Assembly (NCBI RefSeq): GCF_041206865.1
Contig: NZ_JBGEDP010000001.1
Location: forward strand, 62,001-126,000
DNA length: 64,000 bases
DNA from: Mycobacterium sp. HUMS_12744610
Lineage (GTDB): Bacteria; Actinomycetota; Actinomycetes; Mycobacteriales; Mycobacteriaceae
Direction: 5' to 3'
The notes under the pieces were generated by a model. The model worked only from the letters and a program-made list of their open reading frames with translations, ran no database searches and was not told where the DNA came from. Shown here piece by piece: positions 9,384 to 17,817 of the stretch. Every line of letters starts with the position of its first letter. The stretch's first letter is position 1. Both the position numbers and the translations under genes were made by a program.

Positions 9384-10017
9384 CGCAAGTTGCAATCCCG
9401 TTGTTTCCCCGGTTCACCGCGCTCGACGCGGTGGGGCCCTACGAGGTGCTGCAGCGCGTCCCGTCGATCGACATCGTGTTCGTCGGGCACCGCCGCGGTG
9501 AGGTGCGGACGGAGAACGGGATGCTGGGCTTCGCCTGTGACGCGACCTTCGACGAGGTCGCGGCGCCCGATGTGGTCGTGTTCCCCGGTGGCGTGGGCAC
9601 CCGCCAATCCACGACGAGTCGGTGTGCGACTGGCTGCAGGCAGTGCACCCGAACACCACGTTCACGACGTCGGTGTGCACGGGCGCGTTGCTGCTGGCCG
9701 CCGCGGGCCTGCTCGACGGTCTGACCGCGGCCACCCACTGGGGCGCGGCCGACGTGCTCAACGGGCTGGGCGGCAGCTACGTGGCCGAACGCGTCGTCGA
9801 GCACCTGCCGCAGCGGATCATTACCGCCGCGGGGGTGTCCAGCGGCATCGATATGGCCCTGCGGCTCGTCGAATTGCTCGTAGACCGCGAGGCCGCGCAG
9901 GCCGCGCAGCTGCTCATCGAGTACGACCCGCAGCCGCCGTTCGACTCGGGTTCGCTCGCCAAGGCCGACGAGGCCACGATGGCCAGGGCCGTGGAGTACG
10001 TGCGCGTCCGGGAGTGA
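9380..10017 (+). pseudogene. DJ-1/PfpI family protein (Rv0052-like), frameshifted
   Basis: The first part (9380-9614) encodes an N-terminal DJ-1/PfpI domain ([20 protein letters not shown] up to [10 protein letters not shown]). The remainder (from about 9616) lies in another frame: [13 protein letters not shown], then the nucleophile-elbow cysteine in [17 protein letters not shown], and on to [14 protein letters not shown]. The break falls close to 9605-9615, where the sequence reads ACCCGCCAATCCACG; a one- or two-base indel is enough. The gene is otherwise full length with conserved residues intact, so it is either a recent pseudogene or a sequencing error. It overlaps the upstream gene by ATGA. 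Confidence 0.8.
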
Positions 10018-10102
10018 GTGGCCGCCGGATTTCCCGGATTGCCCCGGATTTCGCTAGGCCGCCCGCCGTCCGGTACCCTGGGGCGGTTGCCGACGCAGGC
10101 GA

Positions 10103-10147
10103 CCCTCCTGCCACGGAACGACCGTGGCCGCTCGAGACCAGAGGAGG
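10103..10147 (+). promoter_or_regulatory. Structured 5' leader of rpsF (candidate S6:S18 autoregulatory element)
   Basis: A perfect 7-bp hairpin GCCACGG/CCGTGGC (10110-10116 with 10122-10128, loop AACGA) lies 33 nt upstream of rpsF. An outer pairing of CCTCC (10104-10108) with GGAGG (10143-10147) would bury a purine-rich ribosome-binding region. CCG triplets occur at the right side of the stem. Many bacteria control this operon by binding of the S6:S18 complex to an mRNA leader with a conserved CCG. Identity with that motif is inference; the base pairing is visible directly. Confidence 0.45.
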
Positions 10148-10160
10148 TGGTGAGGTTTCC

Positions 10161-10451
10161 ATGCGTCCATACGAAATCATGGTCATTCTTGACCCCACGC
10201 TCGACGAACGCACCGTCGCCCCGTCGCTGGAGACGTTCCTCAACGTCGTCCGCAAGGACGGGGGAAGCGTCGACAAGGTCGACATCTGGGGCCGGCGCCG
10301 GCTGGCCTACGAGATCGCCAAGCACGCCGAGGGCATCTACGCCGTCATCGACGTGAAGGCCGAGCCGGCGACGGTGTCCGAGCTGGACCGCCAGCTGAGC
10401 CTCAACGAGTCGGTGCTGCGCACCAAGGTGATGCGCGCCGACAAGCACTGA
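10161..10451 (+). CDS. rpsF: 30S ribosomal protein S6
   Basis: A 96-residue S6 that binds 16S rRNA in the 30S platform together with S18. The sequence [17 protein letters not shown] and the segment [20 protein letters not shown] are typical of the family, and the length is normal for actinobacteria. It starts the rpsF-ssb-rpsR-rplI operon, which has the same order in M. tuberculosis (Rv0053-Rv0056). A structured leader precedes it. Confidence 0.97.
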   Translation: MRPYEIMVILDPTLDERTVAPSLETFLNVVRKDGGSVDKVDIWGRRRLAYEIAKHAEGIYAVIDVKAEPATVSELDRQLSLNESVLRTKVMRADKH

Positions 10452-10551
10452 GTCGACAGCACTGACTGTTCGCCGTCGGTGCGGCTGCGTAGGCTTCGCG
10501 AGAACATGCTCATGACATCGACCGTCGTAGCAGCGGACCCAGGAGGAAATT

Positions 10552-11076
10552 GTGGCTGGTGACACCACTATCACCGTCGTCGGAAACCTGACCGCTGATC
10601 CCGAGCTGCGGTTCACGCCCTCGGGTGCCGCCGTCGCGAATTTCACCGTCGCGTCCACACCCAGGATCTATGACCGCCAGAGCGGGGAGTGGAAGGACGG
10701 CGAGGCGCTGTTCCTGCGGTGCAACATCTGGCGGGAGGCCGCCGAGAACGTTGCCGAGAGCCTGACCCGCGGCTCCCGCGTGATCGTCACCGGGCGGCTC
10801 AAGCAGCGGTCCTTCGAGACCCGCGAAGGCGAGAAGCGCACCGTGGTCGAGGTCGAGGTCGACGAGATCGGGCCGTCGCTGCGGTATGCCACCGCCAAGG
10901 TCAACAAGGCCAGCCGCAGCGGCGGCGGCGGGGGTGGCGGCGGCTTCGGTGGCGGCGGTGGCGGCGGATCCCGTCAGGCTGCTCCGCAGGCGAGCAACGC
11001 ACCGGCCGACGATCCGTGGGGCAGTGCCCCGGCGTCGGGCTCCTTCGGTGGCGGCGACGACGAGCCGCCCTTCTAG
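10552..11076 (+). CDS. ssb: Single-stranded DNA-binding protein
   Basis: A 174-residue SSB. The OB-fold occupies residues 1-115 ([20 protein letters not shown]; then [19 protein letters not shown]; then [20 protein letters not shown]). A Gly-rich linker (about residues 122-143) follows, and the acidic tip GGGDDEPPF recruits replication and repair partners. The GTG start at 10552 follows an AGGAGGAAA ribosome site. Its place between rpsF and rpsR is conserved. Confidence 0.97.
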   Translation: MAGDTTITVVGNLTADPELRFTPSGAAVANFTVASTPRIYDRQSGEWKDGEALFLRCNIWREAAENVAESLTRGSRVIVTGRLKQRSFETREGEKRTVVEVEVDEIGPSLRYATAKVNKASRSGGGGGGGGFGGGGGGGSRQAAPQASNAPADDPWGSAPASGSFGGGDDEPPF

Positions 11077-11118
11077 AACACGTGAACTTCACCCACGAGA
11101 ACGGAAAGAACAACACAC

Positions 11119-11373
11119 ATGGCCAAGTCCACCAAGCGGCGCCCGGCGCCCGAGAAGCCGGTCAAGGCACGCAAGTGCGTCTTCTGCTCGAAGAAGGGGC
11201 AGCAGATCGACTACAAGGACACCACGTTGCTGCGCACCTACATCAGTGAGCGCGGCAAGATCCGGGCCCGCCGGGTGACCGGCAACTGCGTGCAGCACCA
11301 GCGCGACATCGCGATCGCGGTGAAGAACGCCCGCGAGGTGGCGCTGCTGCCCTTCACCTCCTCGGCGCGCTAG
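11119..11373 (+). CDS. rpsR: 30S ribosomal protein S18 (zinc-binding, C+ type)
   Basis: An 84-residue S18 ([14 protein letters not shown], then the RNA-binding core [18 protein letters not shown]). It keeps KCVFCSKKG and GNCVQHQ cysteines, so it is the zinc-binding C+ form. Mycobacteria also encode a zinc-independent C- paralogue used in zinc starvation; this copy is the zinc-replete one, in the conserved operon. Confidence 0.96.
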   Translation: MAKSTKRRPAPEKPVKARKCVFCSKKGQQIDYKDTTLLRTYISERGKIRARRVTGNCVQHQRDIAIAVKNAREVALLPFTSSAR

Positions 11374-11405
11374 GCGCCGGACGCTCAACCGAAAGTACGA
11401 AGACG

Positions 11406-11864
11406 ATGAAGCTGATTCTGACGGCTGACGTAGACCATCTCGGGACCGTCGGCGACACGGTCGAGGTCAAGGACGGGTACGGCCGCAACTTCCTGCTGCC
11501 ACGCGGGTTGGCGATCGTCGCCTCGCGCGGTGCCCAGAAGCAGGCCGACGAGATTCGCCGCGCCCGCGAGACCAAGATGGTGCGCGACCGCGAGCACGCC
11601 GACGAGCTCAAGGCCGCTATCGCGGCGCTCGGTTCCGTCTCGCTACCGGTGAAGACCGCGGCGGACTCCGGCAAGCTGTTCGGCTCGGTGACCGCCAGCG
11701 ACGTGGTCGCGGCCATCAAGAAGGCCGGCGGCCCCAACCTGGACCGGCGGATCGTCCGGTTGCCCAAAGCGCACATCAAGGCCGTCGGCACCCACCGGGT
11801 GTCGGTGCACCTGCACCCCGAGGTCGACGTCGACGTCGACCTCGAGGTCGTCGCGCAGGGCTAA
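11406..11864 (+). CDS. rplI: 50S ribosomal protein L9
   Basis: A 152-residue L9 with its N-terminal rRNA-binding domain ([20 protein letters not shown], then [16 protein letters not shown]), the long connecting helix (residues 45-75), and the C-terminal domain ending [13 protein letters not shown]. It is the last gene of the rpsF operon. A short GC stem (TGCCT/AGGCA around 11880-11894) follows, but without a T-run it is a weak terminator at best. Confidence 0.96.
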   Translation: MKLILTADVDHLGTVGDTVEVKDGYGRNFLLPRGLAIVASRGAQKQADEIRRARETKMVRDREHADELKAAIAALGSVSLPVKTAADSGKLFGSVTASDVVAAIKKAGGPNLDRRIVRLPKAHIKAVGTHRVSVHLHPEVDVDVDLEVVAQG

Positions 11865-12371
11865 CTCCCAAATCTTTGCCTGCCGGAGGCAGTCCTTGCT
11901 GTCTGTGCACCCCGCTCGCGGCCGTGTGCGCGGTCGCGCACGGCTACCCCAGCGAACTTTTTCCGCGTAATGTCCGCGCGCGTGCCGTAACCCCCGTGTA
12001 ACGAAGCGAAAATCTGGTCGAAAGACAACACGCCCGGGGCAGTAACCTGGCCCGACACGCCGATCAGATTCTTGTCCACATCAAATGTGTGGCGTTGTAT
12101 GACGCGTATCTGCGGAGATGCCGTAGCACGCCGATTTGATCCACAGGTTCTCCACACCCCCCTCAACACAGGTGTCGACGGATATACACACACCATGCAC
12201 AGCTCTATGAACAGCGGCCCCTTTCAGTCCGCGCCAGCAACGTTTACCGTTCTCCCGGCACGAGGTGATGCGGGTGCTGTGGGTCGGGGGGTGTCAGTGC
12301 CTTGGCTTATGGTCTGAATACCGGTTATCGAATGTACTTTCGGACACTTGAGTCAGAGGAGGATGCACCCG
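11865..12371 (+). promoter_or_regulatory. rplI-dnaB intergenic region with DnaA-box-like sites
   Basis: There is no convincing gene in these 507 bp. The AT-richer half holds one perfect mycobacterial DnaA box, TTGTCCACA (12072-12080), a one-mismatch copy TTCTCCACA (12148-12156) and a degenerate TTGATCCACA (12136-12145). Near dnaB a possible promoter reads TTGGCT (12302-12307) and TATCGA (12326-12331), 18 bp apart. The dnaB ribosome site AGGAGG sits at 12357-12362. DnaA control of dnaB is a plausible reading, and remains inference. Confidence 0.5.
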
Positions 12372-15023
12372 ATGGCGGTCGTCGACGACCTGGCGCCTGG
12401 CGCGGAGTCCGCGCCGCCCAGTGAGGACTTCGGTCGTCAGCCCCCGCAGGACCTGGCTGCCGAGCAGTCGGTGTTGGGCGGGATGCTGCTGAGCAAGGAT
12501 GCCATCGCCGACGTGCTGGAGCGCCTGCGGCCCGGGGACTTCTACCGCCCCGCCCACCAGAACGTCTACGACGCGATCCTGGACCTCTACGGGCGCGGGG
12601 AGCCGGCCGACGCGGTGACGGTGGCCGCCGAGCTGGACCGCCGCGGCCTGCTGCGCCGCATCGGCGGGGCGCCGTATCTGCACACCCTGATCTCGACGGT
12701 GCCCACGGCGGCCAACGCCGGGTACTACGCGGGAATCGTGGCCGAGAAGGCGCTGCTGCGCCGGCTGGTGGAGGCCGGCACGCGGGTGGTGCAGTACGGC
12801 TACGCCGGCGCCGAGGGCGCCGACGTGGCCGAGATCGTCGACCGCGCGCAGGCCGAGATCTACGACGTCGCCGAACGGCGGATGTCGGAGGACTTCGTCC
12901 CGCTCGAGGACCTGCTGCAGCCGACGATGGACGAGATCGACGCCATCGCTTCCAACGGCGGGGTGGCGCGCGGCGTGCCGACCGGGTTCACCGAGCTCGA
13001 CGAGGTGACCAACGGCCTGCATCCGGGGCAGATGATCATCGTGGCGGCCAGGCCCGGCGTGGGGAAGTCGACCCTGGGTCTGGATTTCATGCGATCGTGT
13101 TCGATCAAGCACCGGATGGCCAGCGTCATCTTCTCGCTGGAGATGAGCAAGTCCGAGATCGTGATGCGGTTGCTGTCGGCGGAGGCGAAGATCAAGCTGG
13201 CCGACATGCGTTCGGGCCGGATGAGCGACGACGACTGGACCCGGCTGGCGCGGCGGATGAGCGAGATCAGCGAGGCGCCGCTGTACATCGACGACTCGCC
13301 CAACCTGACCATGATGGAGATCCGCGCCAAGGCGCGCCGGCTGCGTCAGAAGGCCAACCTCAAGCTGGTTGTGGTCGACTACCTGCAGCTGATGACCTCG
13401 GGCAAGAAGGTCGAGTCTCGGCAGATCGAGGTGTCCGAATTCTCAAGGCATCTGAAGCTTTTGGCGAAGGAGCTCGAGGTGCCGGTGGTGGCGATCAGCC
13501 AGCTCAACCGCGGGCCCGAGCAGCGCACCGACAAGAAGCCGATGCTCTCGGACCTTCGCGAGTCGGGGTGCCTGACCGCCGCCACGCGAATCCTGCGCGC
13601 GGACACCGGCGCCGAGGTCACGTTCGGTGAGCTCATGCGGACCGGCGAGCGGCCGTGGGTGTGGTCGCTGGACGAGCGGATGCGCATGGTCGCCCGCCCG
13701 ATGACCAACGTCTTCCCCAGCGGGCACAAAGAGGTGTTCCGGCTCCGGCTCACCTCGGGCCGCGAGGTCGAGGCCACCGGCAACCACCCATTCATGAAGC
13801 TCGACGGCTGGACCCCCTTGGAGCAGTTGCAGGTCGGCGATCGCATCGCGGCGCCCCGGCTCGTTCCGGAGCCCTTCGACACCCAGCGCATGGACGAGTC
13901 CGAGGTGATCCTGCTGGCCCACATGATCGGCGATGGGCCGTGCGTGAAGCGCCAGCCGATCCACTATGCGTCGGTGGAGGAGGCGAACCTCGGCGCGGTG
14001 ACGATCGCCGCCGCGCACTTCGGCGTGCGGGCCGTCCGCGACGAATACCCGGCGGCGCGGGTGACCACGCTGCGCCTGCCGGCGCCGGCGCCGTTGACCC
14101 ACGGCAAGCGCAACCCGATCGCGGCGTGGCTGGATGGTTTGGGGCTGTTCGGCAAGCGCAGCTACGAAAAGTTCGTTCCGGAGCCGGTGTTCCGCGCTCC
14201 CAACGACCAGGTTGCGCTGTTCCTGCGGCACCTGTGGGCGACCCACGGGTCGGTGCGGTGGGACGACAAGGCGGGCCGGGGGCGGATCTACTACGCGTCG
14301 ACGAGCCGGCGCCTGATCGATGACGTCGCTCAACTGCTGCTGCGGGTCGGAGTCTTCGCGCGCATCAAGCGCGCGACGAAACTCGGTTACCGCGACGGGT
14401 GGCACCTCTGCATCTACGGGGCGGAGAATCAGGCCCGCTTCCTGCGGCACGTCGGCGTCCACGGCGTGAAAGCCGCGGCGGCACAAGAGGTCCTGTCTCA
14501 TCTCGAAGGCTTGGTGCGCAACACGAACCTCGACACAGTGCCGAAAGCGGTCTGGGTGCAGGTTCGCGAGGCGCTGTCCGCGAGGCAGATGACCCATCGG
14601 GAATTCGCCGCCGCCATGGGCGCTCAGTTCTGTGGGTCGACGATGTGGAAGCATTCGCCAAGCCGCTCCAGGCTGCATCGCGCCGCGGCGCTGCTCGACG
14701 ACCCGGCCATTCACGCGCTGGCCACCAACGACGTCTTCTGGGACACGGTCGTCGAGATCACCAGCCTCGGCGCGCAGGACGTCTACGACGGAACCGTCGA
14801 CGGTACACACAATTTCGTCGCGAACGGCATCAGCGTCCACAACTCGCTCGAACAAGATGCCGACATGGTGATCCTACTGAACCGGCCGGACGCCTTCGAG
14901 CGCGACGACCCGCGCGGGGGAGAAGCCGACTTCATTCTCGCCAAACACCGCAACGGCCCAACCAAGACGGTCACCGTCGCGCACCAGCTGCACTTGTCGC
15001 GGTTCGCCAATATGGCGCGGTGA
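12372..15023 (+). CDS. dnaB: Replicative DNA helicase DnaB with embedded intein
   Basis: Hexameric 5'-3' helicase that unwinds DNA at the replication fork. The precursor has 883 residues. The N-terminal primase-interacting domain starts QPPQDLAAEQSVLGGML. The RecA-like motor has Walker A ARPGVGKST near residue 226 and KLVVVDYLQLMTSG near residue 336. Residues 400-824 are an intein, and the last 59 residues resume the helicase (SLEQDADMVILLNRPDAF). Removing the intein leaves a normal 458-residue DnaB. I chose ATG 12372 because AGGAGG lies 9 nt upstream and homologues begin MAVVDDLAPG. A Tn7-like transposon begins 9 bp after its stop codon. Confidence 0.96.
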   Translation: MAVVDDLAPGAESAPPSEDFGRQPPQDLAAEQSVLGGMLLSKDAIADVLERLRPGDFYRPAHQNVYDAILDLYGRGEPADAVTVAAELDRRGLLRRIGGAPYLHTLISTVPTAANAGYYAGIVAEKALLRRLVEAGTRVVQYGYAGAEGADVAEIVDRAQAEIYDVAERRMSEDFVPLEDLLQPTMDEIDAIASNGGVARGVPTGFTELDEVTNGLHPGQMIIVAARPGVGKSTLGLDFMRSCSIKHRMASVIFSLEMSKSEIVMRLLSAEAKIKLADMRSGRMSDDDWTRLARRMSEISEAPLYIDDSPNLTMMEIRAKARRLRQKANLKLVVVDYLQLMTSGKKVESRQIEVSEFSRHLKLLAKELEVPVVAISQLNRGPEQRTDKKPMLSDLRESGCLTAATRILRADTGAEVTFGELMRTGERPWVWSLDERMRMVARPMTNVFPSGHKEVFRLRLTSGREVEATGNHPFMKLDGWTPLEQLQVGDRIAAPRLVPEPFDTQRMDESEVILLAHMIGDGPCVKRQPIHYASVEEANLGAVTIAAAHFGVRAVRDEYPAARVTTLRLPAPAPLTHGKRNPIAAWLDGLGLFGKRSYEKFVPEPVFRAPNDQVALFLRHLWATHGSVRWDDKAGRGRIYYASTSRRLIDDVAQLLLRVGVFARIKRATKLGYRDGWHLCIYGAENQARFLRHVGVHGVKAAAAQEVLSHLEGLVRNTNLDTVPKAVWVQVREALSARQMTHREFAAAMGAQFCGSTMWKHSPSRSRLHRAAALLDDPAIHALATNDVFWDTVVEITSLGAQDVYDGTVDGTHNFVANGISVHNSLEQDADMVILLNRPDAFERDDPRGGEADFILAKHRNGPTKTVTVAHQLHLSRFANMAR
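13569..14843 (+). other. DnaB intein (425 residues, with LAGLIDADG-type homing endonuclease region)
   Basis: The intein begins with Cys after the extein LRESG and ends VHN before Ser of SLEQDADM, the classical Cys1...His-Asn/Ser+1 splice arrangement. Block B appears as VEATGNHPFMKLDGW and block G as VDGTHNFVANGISVHN. The central part carries LLAHMIGDGPCVK, a dodecapeptide endonuclease motif, and a degenerate second copy near LFLRHLWATHGSV. The insertion point after RESG is the same as in the cyanobacterial Ssp DnaB intein. Splicing residues look intact, so the host protein should mature. The endonuclease may or may not be active. Confidence 0.93.
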
Positions 15024-15027
15024 TCGA

Positions 15028-15032
15028 GCGCC
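15028..15032. repeat. Target site duplication GCGCC, left copy
   Basis: The five bases GCGCC immediately precede the left terminal repeat of the Tn7-like element and are repeated exactly after its right end (29973-29977). A 5-bp duplication is the hallmark of Tn7/Tn5053-type transposition. The copy begins 4 nt after the dnaB stop codon. Confidence 0.9.
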
Positions 15033-15059
15033 TGTCGAGATGCAATGAAGATTGACAAG
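15033..15059 (+). repeat. Left terminal inverted repeat of Tn7-like element
   Basis: This is the 27-bp end starting TGTCGAGATG and finishing GATTGACAAG, pairing with 29946-29972 in inverted orientation with one mismatch (T versus C at the 14th base). The TGT terminus is standard for Tn7-like ends. Confidence 0.92.
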
Positions 15060-15156
15060 CGTGCAGTGATTGTTAAACAACAGCGTCAGTCGATCTGAGT
15101 ATCTGGCAGGCATAGGTGCAGGTCAAGCCGCTAACTGCCGACTCGGCCTCAAGATC

Positions 15157-15169
15157 TTGTCAAAGTAGC
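15157..15169 (+). repeat. Internal end motif TTGTCAAAGTAGC (left), putative TnsB site
   Basis: This 13-mer lies 98 bp inside the left terminal repeat and recurs exactly at 29924-29936, 9 bp inside the right terminal repeat. It shares TTGTCAA with the terminal repeats. Tn7-like ends carry several TnsB-binding repeats, and these are the best candidates. Confidence 0.55.
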
Positions 15170-15177
15170 TGCTCGAA

Positions 15178-16905
15178 ATGAGAGTCGCGCGCCGCTGGCT
15201 TCCGCTTCAGGTGCAACCCCTTGAGGGTGAATCGATCGATTCGTGGTTGGAGGCCAGTGCACGTGCGATGGGTGGCACCGTCGGAACTCTTGCGGCAGCC
15301 GCGAAGCTTCCGGCTACCGCGAAGCCACATTGGTTGACCTGCCTGCTGCCGGCGCAGGAGCAGATGCTGGAGGCGGCCACCGGTGTACCGGCGGAGTCGT
15401 TCGAAGCGATGACGCTGAGCAGGTACGACGGGACCGCCTTGCATATTGATGTGGACACCGAGCGCCTCGATCCAATGTTTCCCTTCGGAGCTCTGCCACG
15501 GTCTCGGTTCTGCCCGGCATGCCTACGCGAAACGGGCGGTCGGTGGCAATTGCGCTGGCGACTCGGTTGGTCCTTCGCGTGCCTGGAACACAATTGCATC
15601 CTTGTCGACCAATGTCCTGGCTGCGGAAGCTATCAGCGATCGACCCAGTACTATCGCCGCATCCAGCCTCCAGCCACCTGCCGTTGCGGTCTTCCACTGG
15701 GAACGGTTCCAACGTTGCGGTGGACCGATAGACATGACTTTTCGTGGGCGCAGGAGGCGGTCAATGAGGTTATTGACGACGGCTACGGTGATTTCGGAAT
15801 CTTTGACACCCACGTACGACTTTTGCAGGAGGTCCTGGGGGCTGTCAGAAGCCTTGCCAACAGGATTTTGAACTTTGCGTCGACCCACAGCCTGACGATT
15901 GAGGGCGTTGAGGATGACCTGACGGGTGAGCCTACGGTGAGTTTCGTGTCCTCACAGGCGCGAGAAACCTTGAATAACAAAGCGCCGCTTCGTGCTCTGG
16001 ATGTTGCAGTCGGTACCACATTGGCCTTGAAGGTGTTGCGGCACGCAAGCGTGGTCGACTGTGGGTTGGCCGCCCGATGGTTCATTGCAGGGCAGAACGC
16101 CACCAGTGGTCCAGCGGAAATCCGCTCATGCGTGCGAGATAGCGATATCGCCGCGGCCATCGTGTTGAAGGCGCGCAACGCCGATATGGGTCCTGAACTC
16201 CAGCTGCGATACCGCTCTGCAACGACGCTGCCGTGCGCACCGAGCCCGGGGCAGAAGCGAATCCAGAAGAAGGCTGCCCGGCTGCCGGCGGCGATCTGGT
16301 CGCAATGGGCGTCTGTGTTGCTATCGGGACGTCGCAAGACTTTGGTGCTCCGCGAGACATTGTCGTGCGCCACACTGCTCGTGGGTGCAACCATCAGACC
16401 CGTTGCGGCAGTGCGCCTCCTAGGCGTCGTCGAGAGTCACAGCGTGTTGAATCACAGGCTGTGGGTTTTGTGCGACTCAAACTACTGGGAGTCGATGCAG
16501 CAGGCGCTCGTCCGGTTAAGTGACTTCCTAGAGGAGGGCGGTGGCCGGATCAACTACGAGCACCGCCGCCAGCTCGATTACTCGCTGTTGGTCAGCGATG
16601 ACTTCTGGCAGCAACAGATGGAATGGGCTGCTGGCTCGCTGCCGACGGTGAGCTCGGTTGTGGCCGCGCATTGTTATTTGATTGAAAGGATAAGTGGGTC
16701 CCCGCGTCTCGCCCTCCAGTTCCACCCCGAGTTGGACTACTGGAGTTTGACGAAGCTCGTGAACGCTTTCACGGCGCACCTGACCGAGCCGACGGTGGCG
16801 GCGCTGGATCAGCGTGCACGGAGCTTCCTTGCGGAGCAGGGAGTCAGTGAACCGGTGTACTGGCACCCACCTCTCAAACTGTTTGAGGGACTTGACTTCT
16901 CGTAG
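15178..16905 (+). CDS. tniQ: TniQ/TnsD-like target-selection protein
   Basis: A 575-residue TniQ-family protein, the subunit that chooses the insertion site in Tn7-like systems. The N-terminal TniQ domain shows the signature ESIDSWLEASARAMG. A zinc-binding cluster follows: C112-x2-C115, C135-x2-H138, C146-x2-C149 and C168-x-C170, with LRWRLGWSFACLEHNC matching the family. The remaining roughly 370 residues are mostly helical and larger than in short TniQ proteins, as expected of TnsD-like members that bind a specific chromosomal sequence. The ATG at 15178 follows the left end directly. It is read towards tnsA and tnsB. Its presence beside dnaB suggests it recognises the dnaB 3' end (inference). 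Confidence 0.88.
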   Translation: MRVARRWLPLQVQPLEGESIDSWLEASARAMGGTVGTLAAAAKLPATAKPHWLTCLLPAQEQMLEAATGVPAESFEAMTLSRYDGTALHIDVDTERLDPMFPFGALPRSRFCPACLRETGGRWQLRWRLGWSFACLEHNCILVDQCPGCGSYQRSTQYYRRIQPPATCRCGLPLGTVPTLRWTDRHDFSWAQEAVNEVIDDGYGDFGIFDTHVRLLQEVLGAVRSLANRILNFASTHSLTIEGVEDDLTGEPTVSFVSSQARETLNNKAPLRALDVAVGTTLALKVLRHASVVDCGLAARWFIAGQNATSGPAEIRSCVRDSDIAAAIVLKARNADMGPELQLRYRSATTLPCAPSPGQKRIQKKAARLPAAIWSQWASVLLSGRRKTLVLRETLSCATLLVGATIRPVAAVRLLGVVESHSVLNHRLWVLCDSNYWESMQQALVRLSDFLEEGGGRINYEHRRQLDYSLLVSDDFWQQQMEWAAGSLPTVSSVVAAHCYLIERISGSPRLALQFHPELDYWSLTKLVNAFTAHLTEPTVAALDQRARSFLAEQGVSEPVYWHPPLKLFEGLDFS

Positions 16906-17049
16906 GTGGCACACGAAACCGTGGGCACACAGCAAATGCCGTGCACGAGTGAAAATGCACGTAAAAGTTTCGAAAATCGACCCAGTAGCTACCTCCAAGT
17001 TGCATATCGTGGCGCACCTGACCTTACGTCGAAGGTGGAGGTAAATCCG

Positions 17050-17817
17050 ATGAGTCGCAACAATGCAGGGCAAAATGGCCAAGGCGCAGCAGACGGCGTT
17101 GTGCAGCTTGAGTGGACAATGCGTTTCCGCGACGGTGTGAAAACCGCGTGGCTATGGCAAGTCCAAGGTGCTCCACCACTGGACCTGCTGGCTCCGATCA
17201 GGACGCCTCGGTCGTCGGCAAGTCATCGCCATATCCCAGTGACGGCATACACATTCACTAATTCTGGTGTCGTACATCTGGAATCAGGGCTTGAGCACGA
17301 TCTGGTTCGCATGCTCGACCGTGACTCCACCGTCTTACGAATAATCTCCCAACCGTTCCGGTTGTCATGGCATACCGAAGAACCGGTTACCCACTTCCCC
17401 GACCTATTGACCCAGCACATCGATGGGAGTGTCACCGTATGGGATGCCAGACCACAAGACAAGCAGGACGATGGCTTTCAGGCCAAGAGCATGGTCACCC
17501 GCCGTGCCTGCGAGCGGGTTGGATGGCGCTACACGGTGTTCGCCGGAACGACCGTAACGGAACGAATGAACATGTTGTGGCTGCACGGATTTCGCCGCAG
17601 ACCGCCATGGGCAACGCATTTCGAGGAACAGATACAGCAACTGGCTGAATGTGGCGACACGACGGTGGGCTCGCTTCTTTCCGCAGATGACGGGACGGGC
17701 GAACTCAAAACGGTGGTCTGGCACTTGGTGTGGACGGGCGCATTGGACATCGACATGACCGTGCCGTGGACGCTGCACACACCCGTTGTAGCGGGCAAGG
17801 AGAAGAGCCATGTCTAG
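17050..17817 (+). CDS. tnsA: TnsA-like transposase endonuclease subunit
   Basis: About 255 residues of the TnsA family, which nicks the 5' ends of the element so that it moves by cut-and-paste. The nuclease core is seen in HLESGLEHDLVRMLD (acidic residues near 78-82), THFPDLL (D118) and GSVTVWDARP (residues 126-135). In the last motif the lysine usual in PD-(D/E)xK nucleases is arginine, so activity needs testing. I prefer ATG 17050, preceded by GGTGGAGG, over the in-frame GTG directly after the tniQ stop. It overlaps tnsB by 8 nt, so the two subunits are translationally coupled. Confidence 0.82.
   Translation: MSRNNAGQNGQGAADGVVQLEWTMRFRDGVKTAWLWQVQGAPPLDLLAPIRTPRSSASHRHIPVTAYTFTNSGVVHLESGLEHDLVRMLDRDSTVLRIISQPFRLSWHTEEPVTHFPDLLTQHIDGSVTVWDARPQDKQDDGFQAKSMVTRRACERVGWRYTVFAGTTVTERMNMLWLHGFRRRPPWATHFEEQIQQLAECGDTTVGSLLSADDGTGELKTVVWHLVWTGALDIDMTVPWTLHTPVVAGKEKSHV

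Noticed and set aside
10915..10975. GGC-rich tandem repeat as a regulatory element in ssb
   Set aside because: It encodes the normal Gly-rich linker of SSB.
11876..11900. Rho-independent terminator after rplI
   Set aside because: The stem is only five pairs and there is no T-tract.
12348..12371. TTG start for dnaB giving eight extra residues
   Set aside because: The extension would include the Shine-Dalgarno sequence AGGAGG; ATG 12372 is better placed and matches homologues.
16906..17049. Start of tnsA at the GTG directly after the tniQ stop
   Set aside because: No ribosome site; ATG 17050 has GGTGGAGG before it and the extra 48 residues show no family similarity.
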